Source: a virus. Taken from it: a stretch of DNA of 64,000 nucleotides. Numbering within the stretch: position 1 is the stretch's first letter; the number at the start of each line of letters is the position of its first letter. A model generated the notes under the pieces. It was not told the DNA's origin and did not search any database. It worked only from the letters and a program-made list of their open reading frames with translations. The stretch lies in the IMG/VR virus record IMGVR_UViG_3300044946_000048, positions 24,620-88,619 of that record, one strand, 5' to 3'. Positions 56,567 through 63,821 of the stretch are shown here, piece after piece. Position numbers and translations under genes: made by a program.

Positions 56567-56591
56567 CAAGCTTTTCGAAGTTCGGTAGTCT
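56563..56591 (+). promoter_or_regulatory. Sigma-70-type promoter
   Basis: TTGACA (56563-56568), 17-base spacer, TAGTCT (56586-56591), preceded by AAAATAAAGC. The block AAAATAAAGCTTGACAAGCT recurs exactly at 61226-61245. Confidence 0.75.
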
Positions 56592-56625
56592 CAGAGTGTA
56601 GTTAATTTTACTGGAGGAAACGAGC

Positions 56626-56820
56626 ATGGATACTGAAGTGAAAACCTTAGCGCAGAAAGCCTTAGCACGTCACGCGGCCCCATTGCGTGCGGACCTGAGT
56701 TATGGTTACGATGAGGATTCTCCGTTTATTCGCGTTTTGAACCTGCTGTCAGATGAAGAACTCCTTGCCAAGTGCCCGCCGATGTTCGTGCCAGGCCGCA
56801 GAAAGCGAAGCACGCTGTAA
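56626..56820 (+). CDS. Small hypothetical protein
   Basis: 64 residues; GGAGG upstream; first gene after the 56563 promoter. Pro/Arg-rich end. Unknown. Confidence 0.65.
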   Translation: MDTEVKTLAQKALARHAAPLRADLSYGYDEDSPFIRVLNLLSDEELLAKCPPMFVPGRRKRSTL

Positions 56821-57288
56821 ATGTACGATTCAACTCAACGACGCAAGCCAAATTTCTTTGAGCATCGAAGCGATGGTACTACAATAATTACTATCATACG
56901 TCGGATAGGCGAGCCTTTGGCTTGCGTCATCGATACCGTCGATTTTGATTTAATCAAAGACCGTCGTTGGTACGCAGACAAAGGTCTCTATACCTTTTAC
57001 GCTAAAAGCACCTATCCGACTCCTGTGAAGATGCATCAATTAATTCTTCCAGAAGTTAGTCTGATTGATCACGAAGACGAGAACGGATTAAATAATCGTC
57101 GCGGAAATTTGAGGGATGCAACTCGTTCACTGAACACTTTGAACTCTAGCCGCAAAAGAACAAACGGAAAAACTTCAATTTATCCTGGGGGAACCATGGG
57201 GAATGGGATGTTTTCATCCAATCCACCTCAACCAATCGCAAGCTTCTGCCTGGTACAAACGTTTTGTACTGGAACCGTCCAACAGTAA
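56821..57288 (+). CDS. HNH endonuclease with lost AP2 domain
   Basis: 155 residues. VSLIDHEDENGLNNRRGNLR then DATRSLNTLN is the HNH core, as in the intact HNH-AP2 gene at 50170. After KTSIY, where the AP2 domain should begin, the sequence turns into Pro/Ser-rich residues without AP2 features, pointing to a frameshift or truncation. The core may still be active. Confidence 0.7.
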   Translation: MYDSTQRRKPNFFEHRSDGTTIITIIRRIGEPLACVIDTVDFDLIKDRRWYADKGLYTFYAKSTYPTPVKMHQLILPEVSLIDHEDENGLNNRRGNLRDATRSLNTLNSSRKRTNGKTSIYPGGTMGNGMFSSNPPQPIASFCLVQTFCTGTVQQ

Positions 57289-57301
57289 TCTAAAATAACA
57301 C

Positions 57302-57330
57302 TTGACAAGAAAACGAGGAAGTGCTATTAT
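57302..57330 (+). promoter_or_regulatory. Promoter with overlapping palindromic operator
   Basis: TTGACA (57302-57307), 17-base spacer, TATTAT (57325-57330). GAGGAAGT/ACTTCCTC (57314-57321 and 57334-57341 region) flank the -10 box as an 8-bp inverted repeat, a likely repressor site. The leader has a second inverted repeat TGAGGCG/CGCCTCA. Confidence 0.75.
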
Positions 57331-57413
57331 GTACTTCCTCGATGCCTGAGGCGGCGGATAAGTCCTGGCTGTCGCCTCAGCGAAGTAAAGTTAAAGTCGA
57401 AAGGGAGAAAACG

Positions 57414-57683
57414 ATGGAGAAAACGATGATGGAGAAAAAGGTTACACTAGACTGCGGAGCAACATTGAGCGTGTTGCATGTAAAACACAGTTGCCTGATT
57501 TTTGTTAACCTGACTGACCTAGCAATGGGCAGTGTCTCACCTGATGCTAACGACAGCACAAAGGCAACGATTCGAATTTCCGTGATGAATCTCCCGGCTA
57601 TCAAAAAGCTAGTGGACGCGGCCCTGAAAAACCCGGACGTTAAGGCGCGAATCAAAGAAATGAAGAAAGCAGGCAGACATTGA
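57414..57683 (+). CDS. Small hypothetical protein, paralogue of 62449
   Basis: 89 residues; GGGAG upstream. KKVTLDCGATLSVLHVKHSC ... NLPAIKKLVDAALK mirrors the protein at 62449 (CGHELEVHEV ... NLPVLRDLLIEL). Function unknown. Confidence 0.65.
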   Translation: MEKTMMEKKVTLDCGATLSVLHVKHSCLIFVNLTDLAMGSVSPDANDSTKATIRISVMNLPAIKKLVDAALKNPDVKARIKEMKKAGRH

Positions 57684-58168
57684 GAGCCCGCTGGAAGGCA
57701 GTAATCGCAATCGCTCTAGGCATTCTAGTGTACGAGTGCTGGCAGTGCGGAGACGCTAGTATGCATCCTCTTCCTCCGCAAATCGCAGCCGAGCGTGTAG
57801 GTGAAGTCGTGGTTCCGACAGATAACATTCTTTGGGGCGAGTACGAACAATATAACAAAGATTATTTCGGAAACACCTTGCCTTATGTGACTATAGAGTA
57901 TACTGATATTCGGGATGAAAACGGCAAGCATGACACGATGGCAAACGTGGAGCACAGAGCCAGTTCCTACCATATCCGCATAGACAGACAGTTCAACCCG
58001 ATCTTAAAAACGGCGGATATCAGTTTACTTCATGAAATTTGTCACATTAGGCTAGATGCTCGCGGAGAAGTTCCGCTTACAGAAAGCGATGAAGTTGCGC
58101 ACGGACCAAAATTTCAAGCGTGCATGGTGGGCCTAGCACAGCGAGGAGCTATGAGTGATTTATGGTAA
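57680..58168 (+). CDS. Membrane-anchored SprT-like metalloprotease
   Basis: 162 residues, TTG start overlapping the upstream TGA. N-terminal signal anchor (WKAVIAIALGILVYEC), then YNKDYFGNTLPYVTIEYTDI and DISLLHEICHIRLDARG (HExxH near 117) and a further His in EVAHGPKFQACM. A second SprT-like enzyme, this one facing the periplasm or outside. Confidence 0.75.
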   Translation: MRARWKAVIAIALGILVYECWQCGDASMHPLPPQIAAERVGEVVVPTDNILWGEYEQYNKDYFGNTLPYVTIEYTDIRDENGKHDTMANVEHRASSYHIRIDRQFNPILKTADISLLHEICHIRLDARGEVPLTESDEVAHGPKFQACMVGLAQRGAMSDLW

Positions 58169-58245
58169 AGTCTTGGGAATATATTGCAGGTTTCTGGGAT
58201 GGTGAAGGCTGCATCTGGATGCCAGTAGGACGAGGTCGAACGTGA
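58162..58245 (+). pseudogene. LAGLIDADG endonuclease remnant
   Basis: 27 residues: WEYIAGFWDGEGCIWMPVGR. AGFWDGEGC is the LAGLIDADG helix signature, normally followed by more than 100 residues. The frame stops at once and the next gene begins, so this is the 5' stump of a lost homing endonuclease. Confidence 0.6.
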
Positions 58246-58496
58246 AACAGGCAGAGACAGTTAAGACCTTCGAAGAACTTCTCGAAGAGGATTTTCACAA
58301 GATGGCGGATGAATTGACAATCGTCCGTAGCAGTGGTAGTATGCATGGCGTGGTGGATGTTGTTAAAACGGACTTGTTGCACCAGGCCTTCTCCAAGAAG
58401 AATGGTGTGATAGACTGGAAAGCGACGTACAATCTCAGGAAGTTGATCCAACAAGGCCACTATTTAGCAGAACAAAGAAAAAGAGACGGTCTCTAA
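58242..58496 (+). CDS. Small hypothetical protein, GTG start
   Basis: 84 residues, GTGA overlap with the LAGLIDADG stump. Acidic helical N-terminus. Unknown. Confidence 0.6.
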   Translation: MKQAETVKTFEELLEEDFHKMADELTIVRSSGSMHGVVDVVKTDLLHQAFSKKNGVIDWKATYNLRKLIQQGHYLAEQRKRDGL

Positions 58497-58512
58497 AACC
58501 CGAGGAGGAAGC

Positions 58513-59259
58513 ATGAGTCAATTTAAAGTAGGTGATCGAGTAGTAAATAAGTACGGACAGCACGGAACAGTTCAGGAATTTCAGAATGAATTCATTCGAG
58601 TTCTAGTGGACGGTACTCAATTTCCGGGCGGATGGTACGAATCCAGCCTGCGTTTCGAGACTCCGCCTCAGGCACCAGCACCCGTGAACCCAGAAACCAA
58701 ACTCGGCTACACGGTTGGACAGCGCGTAGAGATTCTTAACTCGGCATACCATGGCGGACGATTCGGTGTGGTTACAGGCTTTATCGGCGGGTATTCGGCT
58801 AATGGCGAACCGTCGTTCGTGAAGGTAATAACTGACCTGGGAAAAATTGGCGGATGGCTCCCATCAAGCATCAAGCTTGTGGCACCCGTGGCACCGATAG
58901 CGACTCCAGTTCCGCCTCCAGCGTTAACTCCAAACCAAGGTCTTGCGGCGGCCCGCGAAATTGCAGCAGGTGTGTCGGCAAAGTACGCCGGGCAGAACGC
59001 TGCGATCAACAAGAATGCACAAGTGTATCAGATTGCCAAGAACATCGCTATTCAACTTGGCAAAGACAAGGGATTGGTCACTATCGACGCCGTCCAAGGC
59101 GAATTGGTCAACCTCGGGTATAAGGCAGCCGACCTGGGGAATGCTGCGGGAGCAGTCTTCCGTGGCAAGAACTGGAAGGAAGCAGGTCCGTACCTGTCCA
59201 GACGCGAATCCAATCATGCTCGCAAGATCACCGTTTGGAAGTACGTGGGGGCGTCATGA
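58513..59259 (+). CDS. Protein with tandem SH3/KOW-like repeats
   Basis: 248 residues, GGAGGAAG upstream. Two beta-barrel-like repeats: FKVGDRVVNKYGQHGTVQEF (about 4-50) and YTVGQRVEILNSAYHGGRFG (68-115), a Pro/Ala linker, and a helical C-terminal domain. The next gene encodes a third, single repeat (FQVNDRVRIGFDEGTVTQVE). Ligand unknown. Confidence 0.7.
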   Translation: MSQFKVGDRVVNKYGQHGTVQEFQNEFIRVLVDGTQFPGGWYESSLRFETPPQAPAPVNPETKLGYTVGQRVEILNSAYHGGRFGVVTGFIGGYSANGEPSFVKVITDLGKIGGWLPSSIKLVAPVAPIATPVPPPALTPNQGLAAAREIAAGVSAKYAGQNAAINKNAQVYQIAKNIAIQLGKDKGLVTIDAVQGELVNLGYKAADLGNAAGAVFRGKNWKEAGPYLSRRESNHARKITVWKYVGAS

Positions 59260-59411
59260 ACTTCCAGGTAAACGATAGAGTCCGCATCGGGTTTGACGAG
59301 GGCACCGTGACACAAGTCGAGAAGACAAAGACACGGGATTCGATTATCGTTAAACTCGATAGCGGAGCCTGGTACTACAGGCCATCGAAAGAGAAAGTGA
59401 AATCTGCATGA
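59256..59411 (+). CDS. Single SH3/KOW-like domain protein
   Basis: 51 residues, ATGA overlap. Matches the repeats of the gene before, suggesting duplication and splitting. Confidence 0.6.
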   Translation: MNFQVNDRVRIGFDEGTVTQVEKTKTRDSIIVKLDSGAWYYRPSKEKVKSA

Positions 59412-59578
59412 ACGAGCGAGTTATAGCAAACGTCCTGTCAGGGCACGTCGGAATATTTTTCGGGTTAACCCTGGCAGGAATATGTATGCAGAACAGCGTG
59501 GTAGTCGTGGCAGGCTTTCTGTTGCTGATATGTTTCAGTATACTCAGATGGTCTTACTGGCATAGAGAGGGAGAATGA
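59408..59578 (+). CDS. Small two-helix membrane protein
   Basis: 56 residues; hydrophobic segments about 11-26 and 29-45, charged ends. Size and topology would fit a class II holin, but distance from the endolysin and lack of homology leave this open. Confidence 0.55.
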   Translation: MNERVIANVLSGHVGIFFGLTLAGICMQNSVVVVAGFLLLICFSILRWSYWHREGE

Positions 59579-60027
59579 AATACAAGGGCGAAATCCGAAC
59601 GTACACCGTGATCCCGGCAACCGTACAGGTTCCGAGAGTGTCCATGCTTCACAATAACAAAGTGATCCCGGATTACACGATGGGCACGAAGACCGTCGTA
59701 CAGCCCCTCGGGCGACAGATGCAGCAAGGCCAGCACGTGATGGGTAAATACATGTGGAACGCGGCCCGAGCACAAAAGACCGCAACTTGGACGCCTACCA
59801 CGGGTATCACGCTCATGTGCCGAGATTCGGCAGAACTTGCACACGTAATGCATCTACTCAACAACGCATCGCCGGGTATATGTTGGGACGTGTTCTTCGA
59901 CAAGAACGAGGAAGCCTACGGAACAGGCTTGCTAATAGCGACAGCAGTATGCACCGAGCCCGTTTACAAGGATCGGGTTGCGGGCATCCTAGACTATCTG
60001 CCTCTGTGGCCGGGAGAACAAAAATGA
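59575..60027 (+). CDS. Hypothetical protein
   Basis: 150 residues, GGGAG upstream, ATGA overlap. Mixed alpha/beta with a few cysteines. No family recognised. Confidence 0.65.
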   Translation: MKYKGEIRTYTVIPATVQVPRVSMLHNNKVIPDYTMGTKTVVQPLGRQMQQGQHVMGKYMWNAARAQKTATWTPTTGITLMCRDSAELAHVMHLLNNASPGICWDVFFDKNEEAYGTGLLIATAVCTEPVYKDRVAGILDYLPLWPGEQK

Positions 60028-60185
60028 CGACGCACGCAAAGATCAGTTACCTCAAGAGCGCACTCCGGCTTTTCGGATACGGGATCGGCGCAGGGATATC
60101 CTATTTGGTTCCTTGGCTCATGATTGCTTTCATCATACTCATAGCCGCCGAGATAATCGGAATCGTAGAGGAGTTTGGAGAATGA
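60024..60185 (+). CDS. Small membrane protein
   Basis: 53 residues; one strong transmembrane helix (VPWLMIAFIILIAAEIIGIV). ATGA overlaps. Confidence 0.6.
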   Translation: MTTHAKISYLKSALRLFGYGIGAGISYLVPWLMIAFIILIAAEIIGIVEEFGE

Positions 60186-60298
60186 TCTACTTAATTTTCT
60201 TTGATGCCTGGGAAGACACGAGCACTGACCCCGACCCGGATTCGGAAGATATCATCGATCAGTATATCGCGTGGTTAATTTCAATGGTGGGCGGATGA
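60182..60298 (+). CDS. 38-residue acidic peptide
   Basis: MIYLIFFDAWEDTSTDPDPD ...; acidic middle; ATGA overlaps both ends, GGAG upstream. Short but well placed. Confidence 0.45.
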   Translation: MIYLIFFDAWEDTSTDPDPDSEDIIDQYIAWLISMVGG

Positions 60299-60465
60299 AG
60301 CACCTAATCTGCCAGATATTCCCGAACGGGGACTATAAGATAACACTACAGGATGATACTCTCGTGAAGTCTGGCACCTGTAAAGAGGAGGCCGACGAGG
60401 GCCGGGTGAAGATCAACCCGAACGTCGCCTGGAACGCATTGCAGACACTATGGAGGGACATGTGA
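60295..60465 (+). CDS. Small hypothetical protein
   Basis: 56 residues (MKHLICQIFPNGDYKITLQ...), beta-rich start. ATGA overlap. Unknown. Confidence 0.55.
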   Translation: MKHLICQIFPNGDYKITLQDDTLVKSGTCKEEADEGRVKINPNVAWNALQTLWRDM

Positions 60466-60746
60466 ACCGACTCGAAATAGATTTGAAAAAGTTGCGGGAG
60501 AACGAAATTGATACCGCGATGGCGACGATTCCACCTCCAAAAACGTTTGCTGATTATGGACAGACTTGGCGTGTCTACGAAGGCGGAGTAATTATCCTAA
60601 AACAACTGGAAGACAAGATCAAAGAGTTGACGCCAGAAGAGCAAGATATCGTCTTGGCATATGTACAGAAGCTGATGGAATCCAGGCCCGGAACTAAAAA
60701 GTGTGATTGTTGGATTTGCCTAGAGGCCCGAGAACACAAGATATAG
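60462..60746 (+). CDS. Small hypothetical protein, GTG start
   Basis: 94 residues; coiled N-terminus, Cys pair at the end (KCDCWICLEARE). GGAGGGAC before GTG. Confidence 0.55.
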   Translation: MNRLEIDLKKLRENEIDTAMATIPPPKTFADYGQTWRVYEGGVIILKQLEDKIKELTPEEQDIVLAYVQKLMESRPGTKKCDCWICLEAREHKI

Positions 60747-60774
60747 TAGTGTACTAAACACAGAGGAGGATAAA

Positions 60775-60984
60775 ATGAGTCTAGCACCGCATCAAGAACG
60801 GGTAGTACGGGTAGTAAACGAGCACGCAGAATTGGCGGACAAGGTGACAAAGCTGTATAAATTCATCACCGAAGGAAATACCTTCCCGCCATTACCAGCG
60901 GCAGAACGAGAGCGTCTAATCCGTCAGTACGGGTTAATGAAGTCCTATGCGGCCGTCCTGCTTGAGCGCATAGCAGCGTTTTGA
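60775..60984 (+). CDS. Conserved phage small protein
   Basis: 69 residues, GAGGAGG upstream. Pattern of hydrophobics and FITEG, then RLIRQYGLMKSYAAVLLERI matches a widespread small phage family, often annotated as crAss001_48-related. Function unknown. Confidence 0.65.
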   Translation: MSLAPHQERVVRVVNEHAELADKVTKLYKFITEGNTFPPLPAAERERLIRQYGLMKSYAAVLLERIAAF

Positions 60985-61016
60985 GTATAGTTATGTCACT
61001 ACACACGGAGGGATTT

Positions 61017-61238
61017 ATGGCGTTTAGTGGATTTGATCCAGAAGACGGTGCGGCTCTGTACGATACAAAAGAGGCCGCGATAGAACGAGCCAAACAAATG
61101 ATAGCTTGGAATCCTGATCCCAAAGGCGACGAAATCTGGATTCACAAGAAAAGCGTTCCTCTGTGGTTCGCTCATCTAGTTCGAGACACGTGGTTTAGGC
61201 GATTAGCGTACACAAAATTAATTGAAAATAAAGCTTGA
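61017..61238 (+). CDS. Small hypothetical protein
   Basis: 73 residues from ATG 61017 (GGAGG upstream). Trp/aromatic-rich C-terminal half. Unknown. Confidence 0.6.
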   Translation: MAFSGFDPEDGAALYDTKEAAIERAKQMIAWNPDPKGDEIWIHKKSVPLWFAHLVRDTWFRRLAYTKLIENKA

Positions 61239-61264
61239 CAAGCTTTTGCGTATAGTGTTATGCT
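61235..61264 (+). promoter_or_regulatory. Promoter of the integrase gene
   Basis: TTGACA (61235-61240), 18-base spacer, TATGCT (61259-61264). Upstream block identical to that at 56554-56573. Confidence 0.7.
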
Positions 61265-61288
61265 ATTCTCAGAATTTAGGAGAACAAC

Positions 61289-62257
61289 ATGCAGGACACT
61301 TTCAGCGGTGCGGCACTCAGCCTCTTACATAATCGTCCAATAAAGTCGGAGGTGACAGGTCAAGGCGAAGACACCCGAACTTTCGCGGACCAGGCTAAAC
61401 TTTTTATGAACCACGGAACAAACCGTAAACGGAAGCCTTTTCGTCCGAACACGATCAGAACCTTTAGCTCTAACCTAAATGTTAATCTTCTGCCTTTAAT
61501 CGGCTCCACGCGCCTGCAAGACGTAGGCAATGCCTTGGTCAAATCCGTTGTAGCTGAACTTCAGGAACAGGGACTGTCCGCCGCCACGGTTAGGGATAAC
61601 ATCAATCTTATCAAGCAGATAGTGAAGTCTGCTGTGGACGAGAATGGGGACCAACTTTTCCCTCGGAACTGGAATTCCGAGCACATTGACGCCTCGCCAG
61701 TTGAGAACCAAAAACAGCCTACTGTGACGGCAGAAACGATCCAAGAGGCTATTAGCAAGGCGATCCCGGCGGACAAGGCTCTTTATGCCCTTTTGGCAGG
61801 ATCAGGGCTCAGGATCAACGAGGCCCTTGGGATTAGCCTATCTGACGATGGTAAGAGCAATTTTATGGCGGGCGGGATAGTCTACGTTCGCAGCCAGCGA
61901 GGCGGGGACGTACCTAAAACCAAGGCGGGTATTAGGCAGGTTGACCTAGCTCCCGAATTGGAGACTTTCATTCGGGCGAACGCGAAGCCTGAAGATAATC
62001 TAATGTTTCCCGAGTCTCAGAGTCTCTATCGTGAACGCATGATAAAAAATGGCATCCTGGGAGGTTTCCACACCCTTCGTCGCTTCCGTATTTCTTACTT
62101 GAAATCTCAATCCATTCCGGATATGATGATTAAGTTTTGGAGTGGGCATGCAGCAAGCGACATGACAGAACGCTACACAAAGGTGGGATCGGCAATCCAG
62201 GAACGTAAGGAACAGGCTTCGAAAGCCGGGCTCGGGTTCAAACTGGAGACAGCATGA
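61289..62257 (+). CDS. int: Tyrosine recombinase/integrase
   Basis: 322 residues. N-terminal SAM-like core-binding domain (about 20-120), catalytic Arg in LAGSGLRINEALGI (about 171), FHTLRRFRISYL (His-x-x-Arg, about 261), FWSGHAASDMTERYTKV (His and the Tyr nucleophile, about 296). Could mean a temperate lifestyle or a recombinase used for dimer resolution. No att site was located. AGGAGA upstream of ATG. Confidence 0.9.
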   Translation: MQDTFSGAALSLLHNRPIKSEVTGQGEDTRTFADQAKLFMNHGTNRKRKPFRPNTIRTFSSNLNVNLLPLIGSTRLQDVGNALVKSVVAELQEQGLSAATVRDNINLIKQIVKSAVDENGDQLFPRNWNSEHIDASPVENQKQPTVTAETIQEAISKAIPADKALYALLAGSGLRINEALGISLSDDGKSNFMAGGIVYVRSQRGGDVPKTKAGIRQVDLAPELETFIRANAKPEDNLMFPESQSLYRERMIKNGILGGFHTLRRFRISYLKSQSIPDMMIKFWSGHAASDMTERYTKVGSAIQERKEQASKAGLGFKLETA

Positions 62258-62436
62258 AGACCTACGAATGTAAGTGCGGAAAAGAGAACGAATTCGGTGT
62301 CTGGGCGATGGCGCATTGGGGCATTCGATTACTGCATTCGTGCGAGTGCGGGCGCGAGAATGAAATCCTGCGAGGCCGGGTTGTGAAGTGGGGAAAAATA
62401 AAGCTTGACAAGCAGGAGAAACCTGCTACAATTTAA
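62254..62436 (+). CDS. Small zinc-ribbon protein
   Basis: 60 residues. YECKCGKENEFG ... SCECGRENEI gives two CxC pairs, likely a zinc ribbon. ATGA overlap with int; its end overlaps the next promoter. Confidence 0.6.
   Translation: MKTYECKCGKENEFGVWAMAHWGIRLLHSCECGRENEILRGRVVKWGKIKLDKQEKPATI
62405..62432 (+). promoter_or_regulatory. Promoter with palindromic spacer
   Basis: TTGACA (62405-62410), 16-base spacer, TACAAT (62427-62432). The spacer AGCAGGAGAAACCTGCT is an inverted repeat (AGCAGG/CCTGCT), a probable operator. Confidence 0.75.
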
Positions 62437-62448
62437 ATAGGAGCTACC

Positions 62449-62748
62449 ATGATCGAGAAGAAAATCAAACTGCCTTGCGGGCATGAGCTTGAAGTGCACG
62501 AGGTAGCAGGATGTTTTCAAGCTATTGTATCCACGGATCGTGTTCCGGATAATCTAGGGATACGCGTATCAACAGATGGACAAAGTGCCGTGCTTTATGT
62601 TCGTCCCGAAAATCTGCCCGTGCTCCGAGACCTTCTGATCGAACTGGCTCCGCTTCCGAAGTCTCACGAAATCTTCGGTAAGAACGTTCGCAACCTTTTC
62701 AAATTCCTTAAGGGAGGAAAATCAAATGATGAAACTAACCGTTCCTAA
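62449..62748 (+). CDS. Small hypothetical protein, paralogue of 57414
   Basis: 99 residues, TAGGAG upstream. LPCGHELEVHEVAGCFQAIV ... NLPVLRDLLIEL parallels the protein at 57414. Both follow operator-bearing promoters. Confidence 0.65.
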   Translation: MIEKKIKLPCGHELEVHEVAGCFQAIVSTDRVPDNLGIRVSTDGQSAVLYVRPENLPVLRDLLIELAPLPKSHEIFGKNVRNLFKFLKGGKSNDETNRS

Positions 62749-63001
62749 GAATGCCGTTCGCAAGTCGAACGTATTCTATGTGTCCAGCGAGGCAGAGCCG
62801 ACGAAGACGTACATGGTGGTTAGGGCACTAACTGGTGCATTTTTCTGCCAATGCTCCGACTTCTTTGGACGTAGACTTCCTAACATGAAACAAATCGGCC
62901 CCTTTACGTACATGAGCTACTGCAAGCACATAAACTTTGTGATTGACGTGGAAAGCAACACGCCTGCTGGCACTCGTGTCACCTCGGCGGTGCGTGGATG
63001 A
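62726..63001 (+). CDS. SWIM-type zinc-finger protein
   Basis: 91 residues (start at 62726 or the adjacent ATG 62729). FFCQCSDFF ... YCKHINFV is CxC-xn-CxH, the SWIM finger. Likely binds DNA or protein. Confidence 0.65.
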   Translation: MMKLTVPKNAVRKSNVFYVSSEAEPTKTYMVVRALTGAFFCQCSDFFGRRLPNMKQIGPFTYMSYCKHINFVIDVESNTPAGTRVTSAVRG

Positions 63002-63228
63002 GCACATTTACTGCACAATTGATCCTGCTCAATCTTAGGCTCAAGATTGAGAGGCTTGAAAAGCAAGTCGCCGCGCTCAACGCACGACTCAATGAATACA
63101 CGTTCCCGAATCCTGACGAGGACTCGTCTTGTACGTTTCACTCTGAGCCTGAGCCATCTCCGAGCGAAAAGCTTCAGGATGAGCTAGAGCCGCTACCAGA
63201 AACATACGGAAAGCTGCACGTCGGATGA
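62998..63228 (+). CDS. Small coiled-coil protein
   Basis: 76 residues; coiled coil (LRLKIERLEKQVAALNARLN), then a Pro/Glu/Asp-rich tail. ATGA overlaps. Confidence 0.6.
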   Translation: MSTFTAQLILLNLRLKIERLEKQVAALNARLNEYTFPNPDEDSSCTFHSEPEPSPSEKLQDELEPLPETYGKLHVG

Positions 63229-63500
63229 AGTGCCCATACTGCCAAGCGACGATGGACTATCTCGACCACGGAAAATGCCCGGATTGTAATAAACATTGTG
63301 GTTGCTCTTTCAGCCCTTCGAGCATGAGTGATTATTGCGGTACACATAGGCCGCGTGCCGCGAACGCGGAATTCTGCGTGCACTGCGGTGCTGGCATCGG
63401 AAAGTTCAGACGCGAGGGCGAAGGCACGTGCCCGAAATGCAATCCTGAAGGAGTGAAGAAAAATGAAGCTTTGGCTGGACGACATCAGAAACCCCGTTGA
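63225..63500 (+). CDS. Multi zinc-ribbon protein
   Basis: 91 residues with at least three CxxC knuckles: CPYCQATM, CPDCNKHCGC, FCVHCGAG, CPKCNPEG. ATGA overlap. Probably a structural zinc protein. Confidence 0.65.
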   Translation: MKCPYCQATMDYLDHGKCPDCNKHCGCSFSPSSMSDYCGTHRPRAANAEFCVHCGAGIGKFRREGEGTCPKCNPEGVKKNEALAGRHQKPR

Positions 63501-63798
63501 ACGAGGGTTCATCGGCTGGACGTGGGCGAAGACTGCGGAAGAGGCTATCAATCTATTACGCTCGGGCGAAGTAACACGGGCGTCCCTGGACCATGACCTG
63601 ACGCAAGACCAAATGATTAAGGGTGGATTCCTCGGTCAGGTTCACGAGGATGGACAACGCTCAGGATACGATGTTGTGATGTGGCTCGAACAGCACCCGG
63701 AATACTGGCCTCCGGACGGTGTTGCAGTGCACTCCGCAAACCCGGCTGGAGCAAGTAGAATGCGACAAGTGATTAATAGGCATTACAACAATCAATAA
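63463..63798 (+). CDS. Cyclic-phosphate receiver-domain protein
   Basis: 111 residues. MKLWLDDIRNPVERG, ASLDHDLTQDQM, SGYDVVMWLEQHP and VHSANPAGASRM match the cREC-type domain, a receiver-like fold predicted to handle cyclic phosphate ends on RNA and found with RNA-repair genes. In this genome it coexists with Ro60. Biochemistry unproven. Confidence 0.75.
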   Translation: MKLWLDDIRNPVERGFIGWTWAKTAEEAINLLRSGEVTRASLDHDLTQDQMIKGGFLGQVHEDGQRSGYDVVMWLEQHPEYWPPDGVAVHSANPAGASRMRQVINRHYNNQ

Positions 63799-63821
63799 AC
63801 AGTTGATTATCAGGAGGAACA

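Noticed and set aside
57302-57341. Transcription terminator from the GAGGAAGT inverted repeat
   Set aside because: It spans a consensus -10 box with a good -35 box, and no T-run follows; an operator is the better reading.
59408-59578. Holin
   Set aside because: Size and two hydrophobic segments would fit, but it is 5 kb from the endolysin and many similar small membrane proteins occur here; left as unknown.
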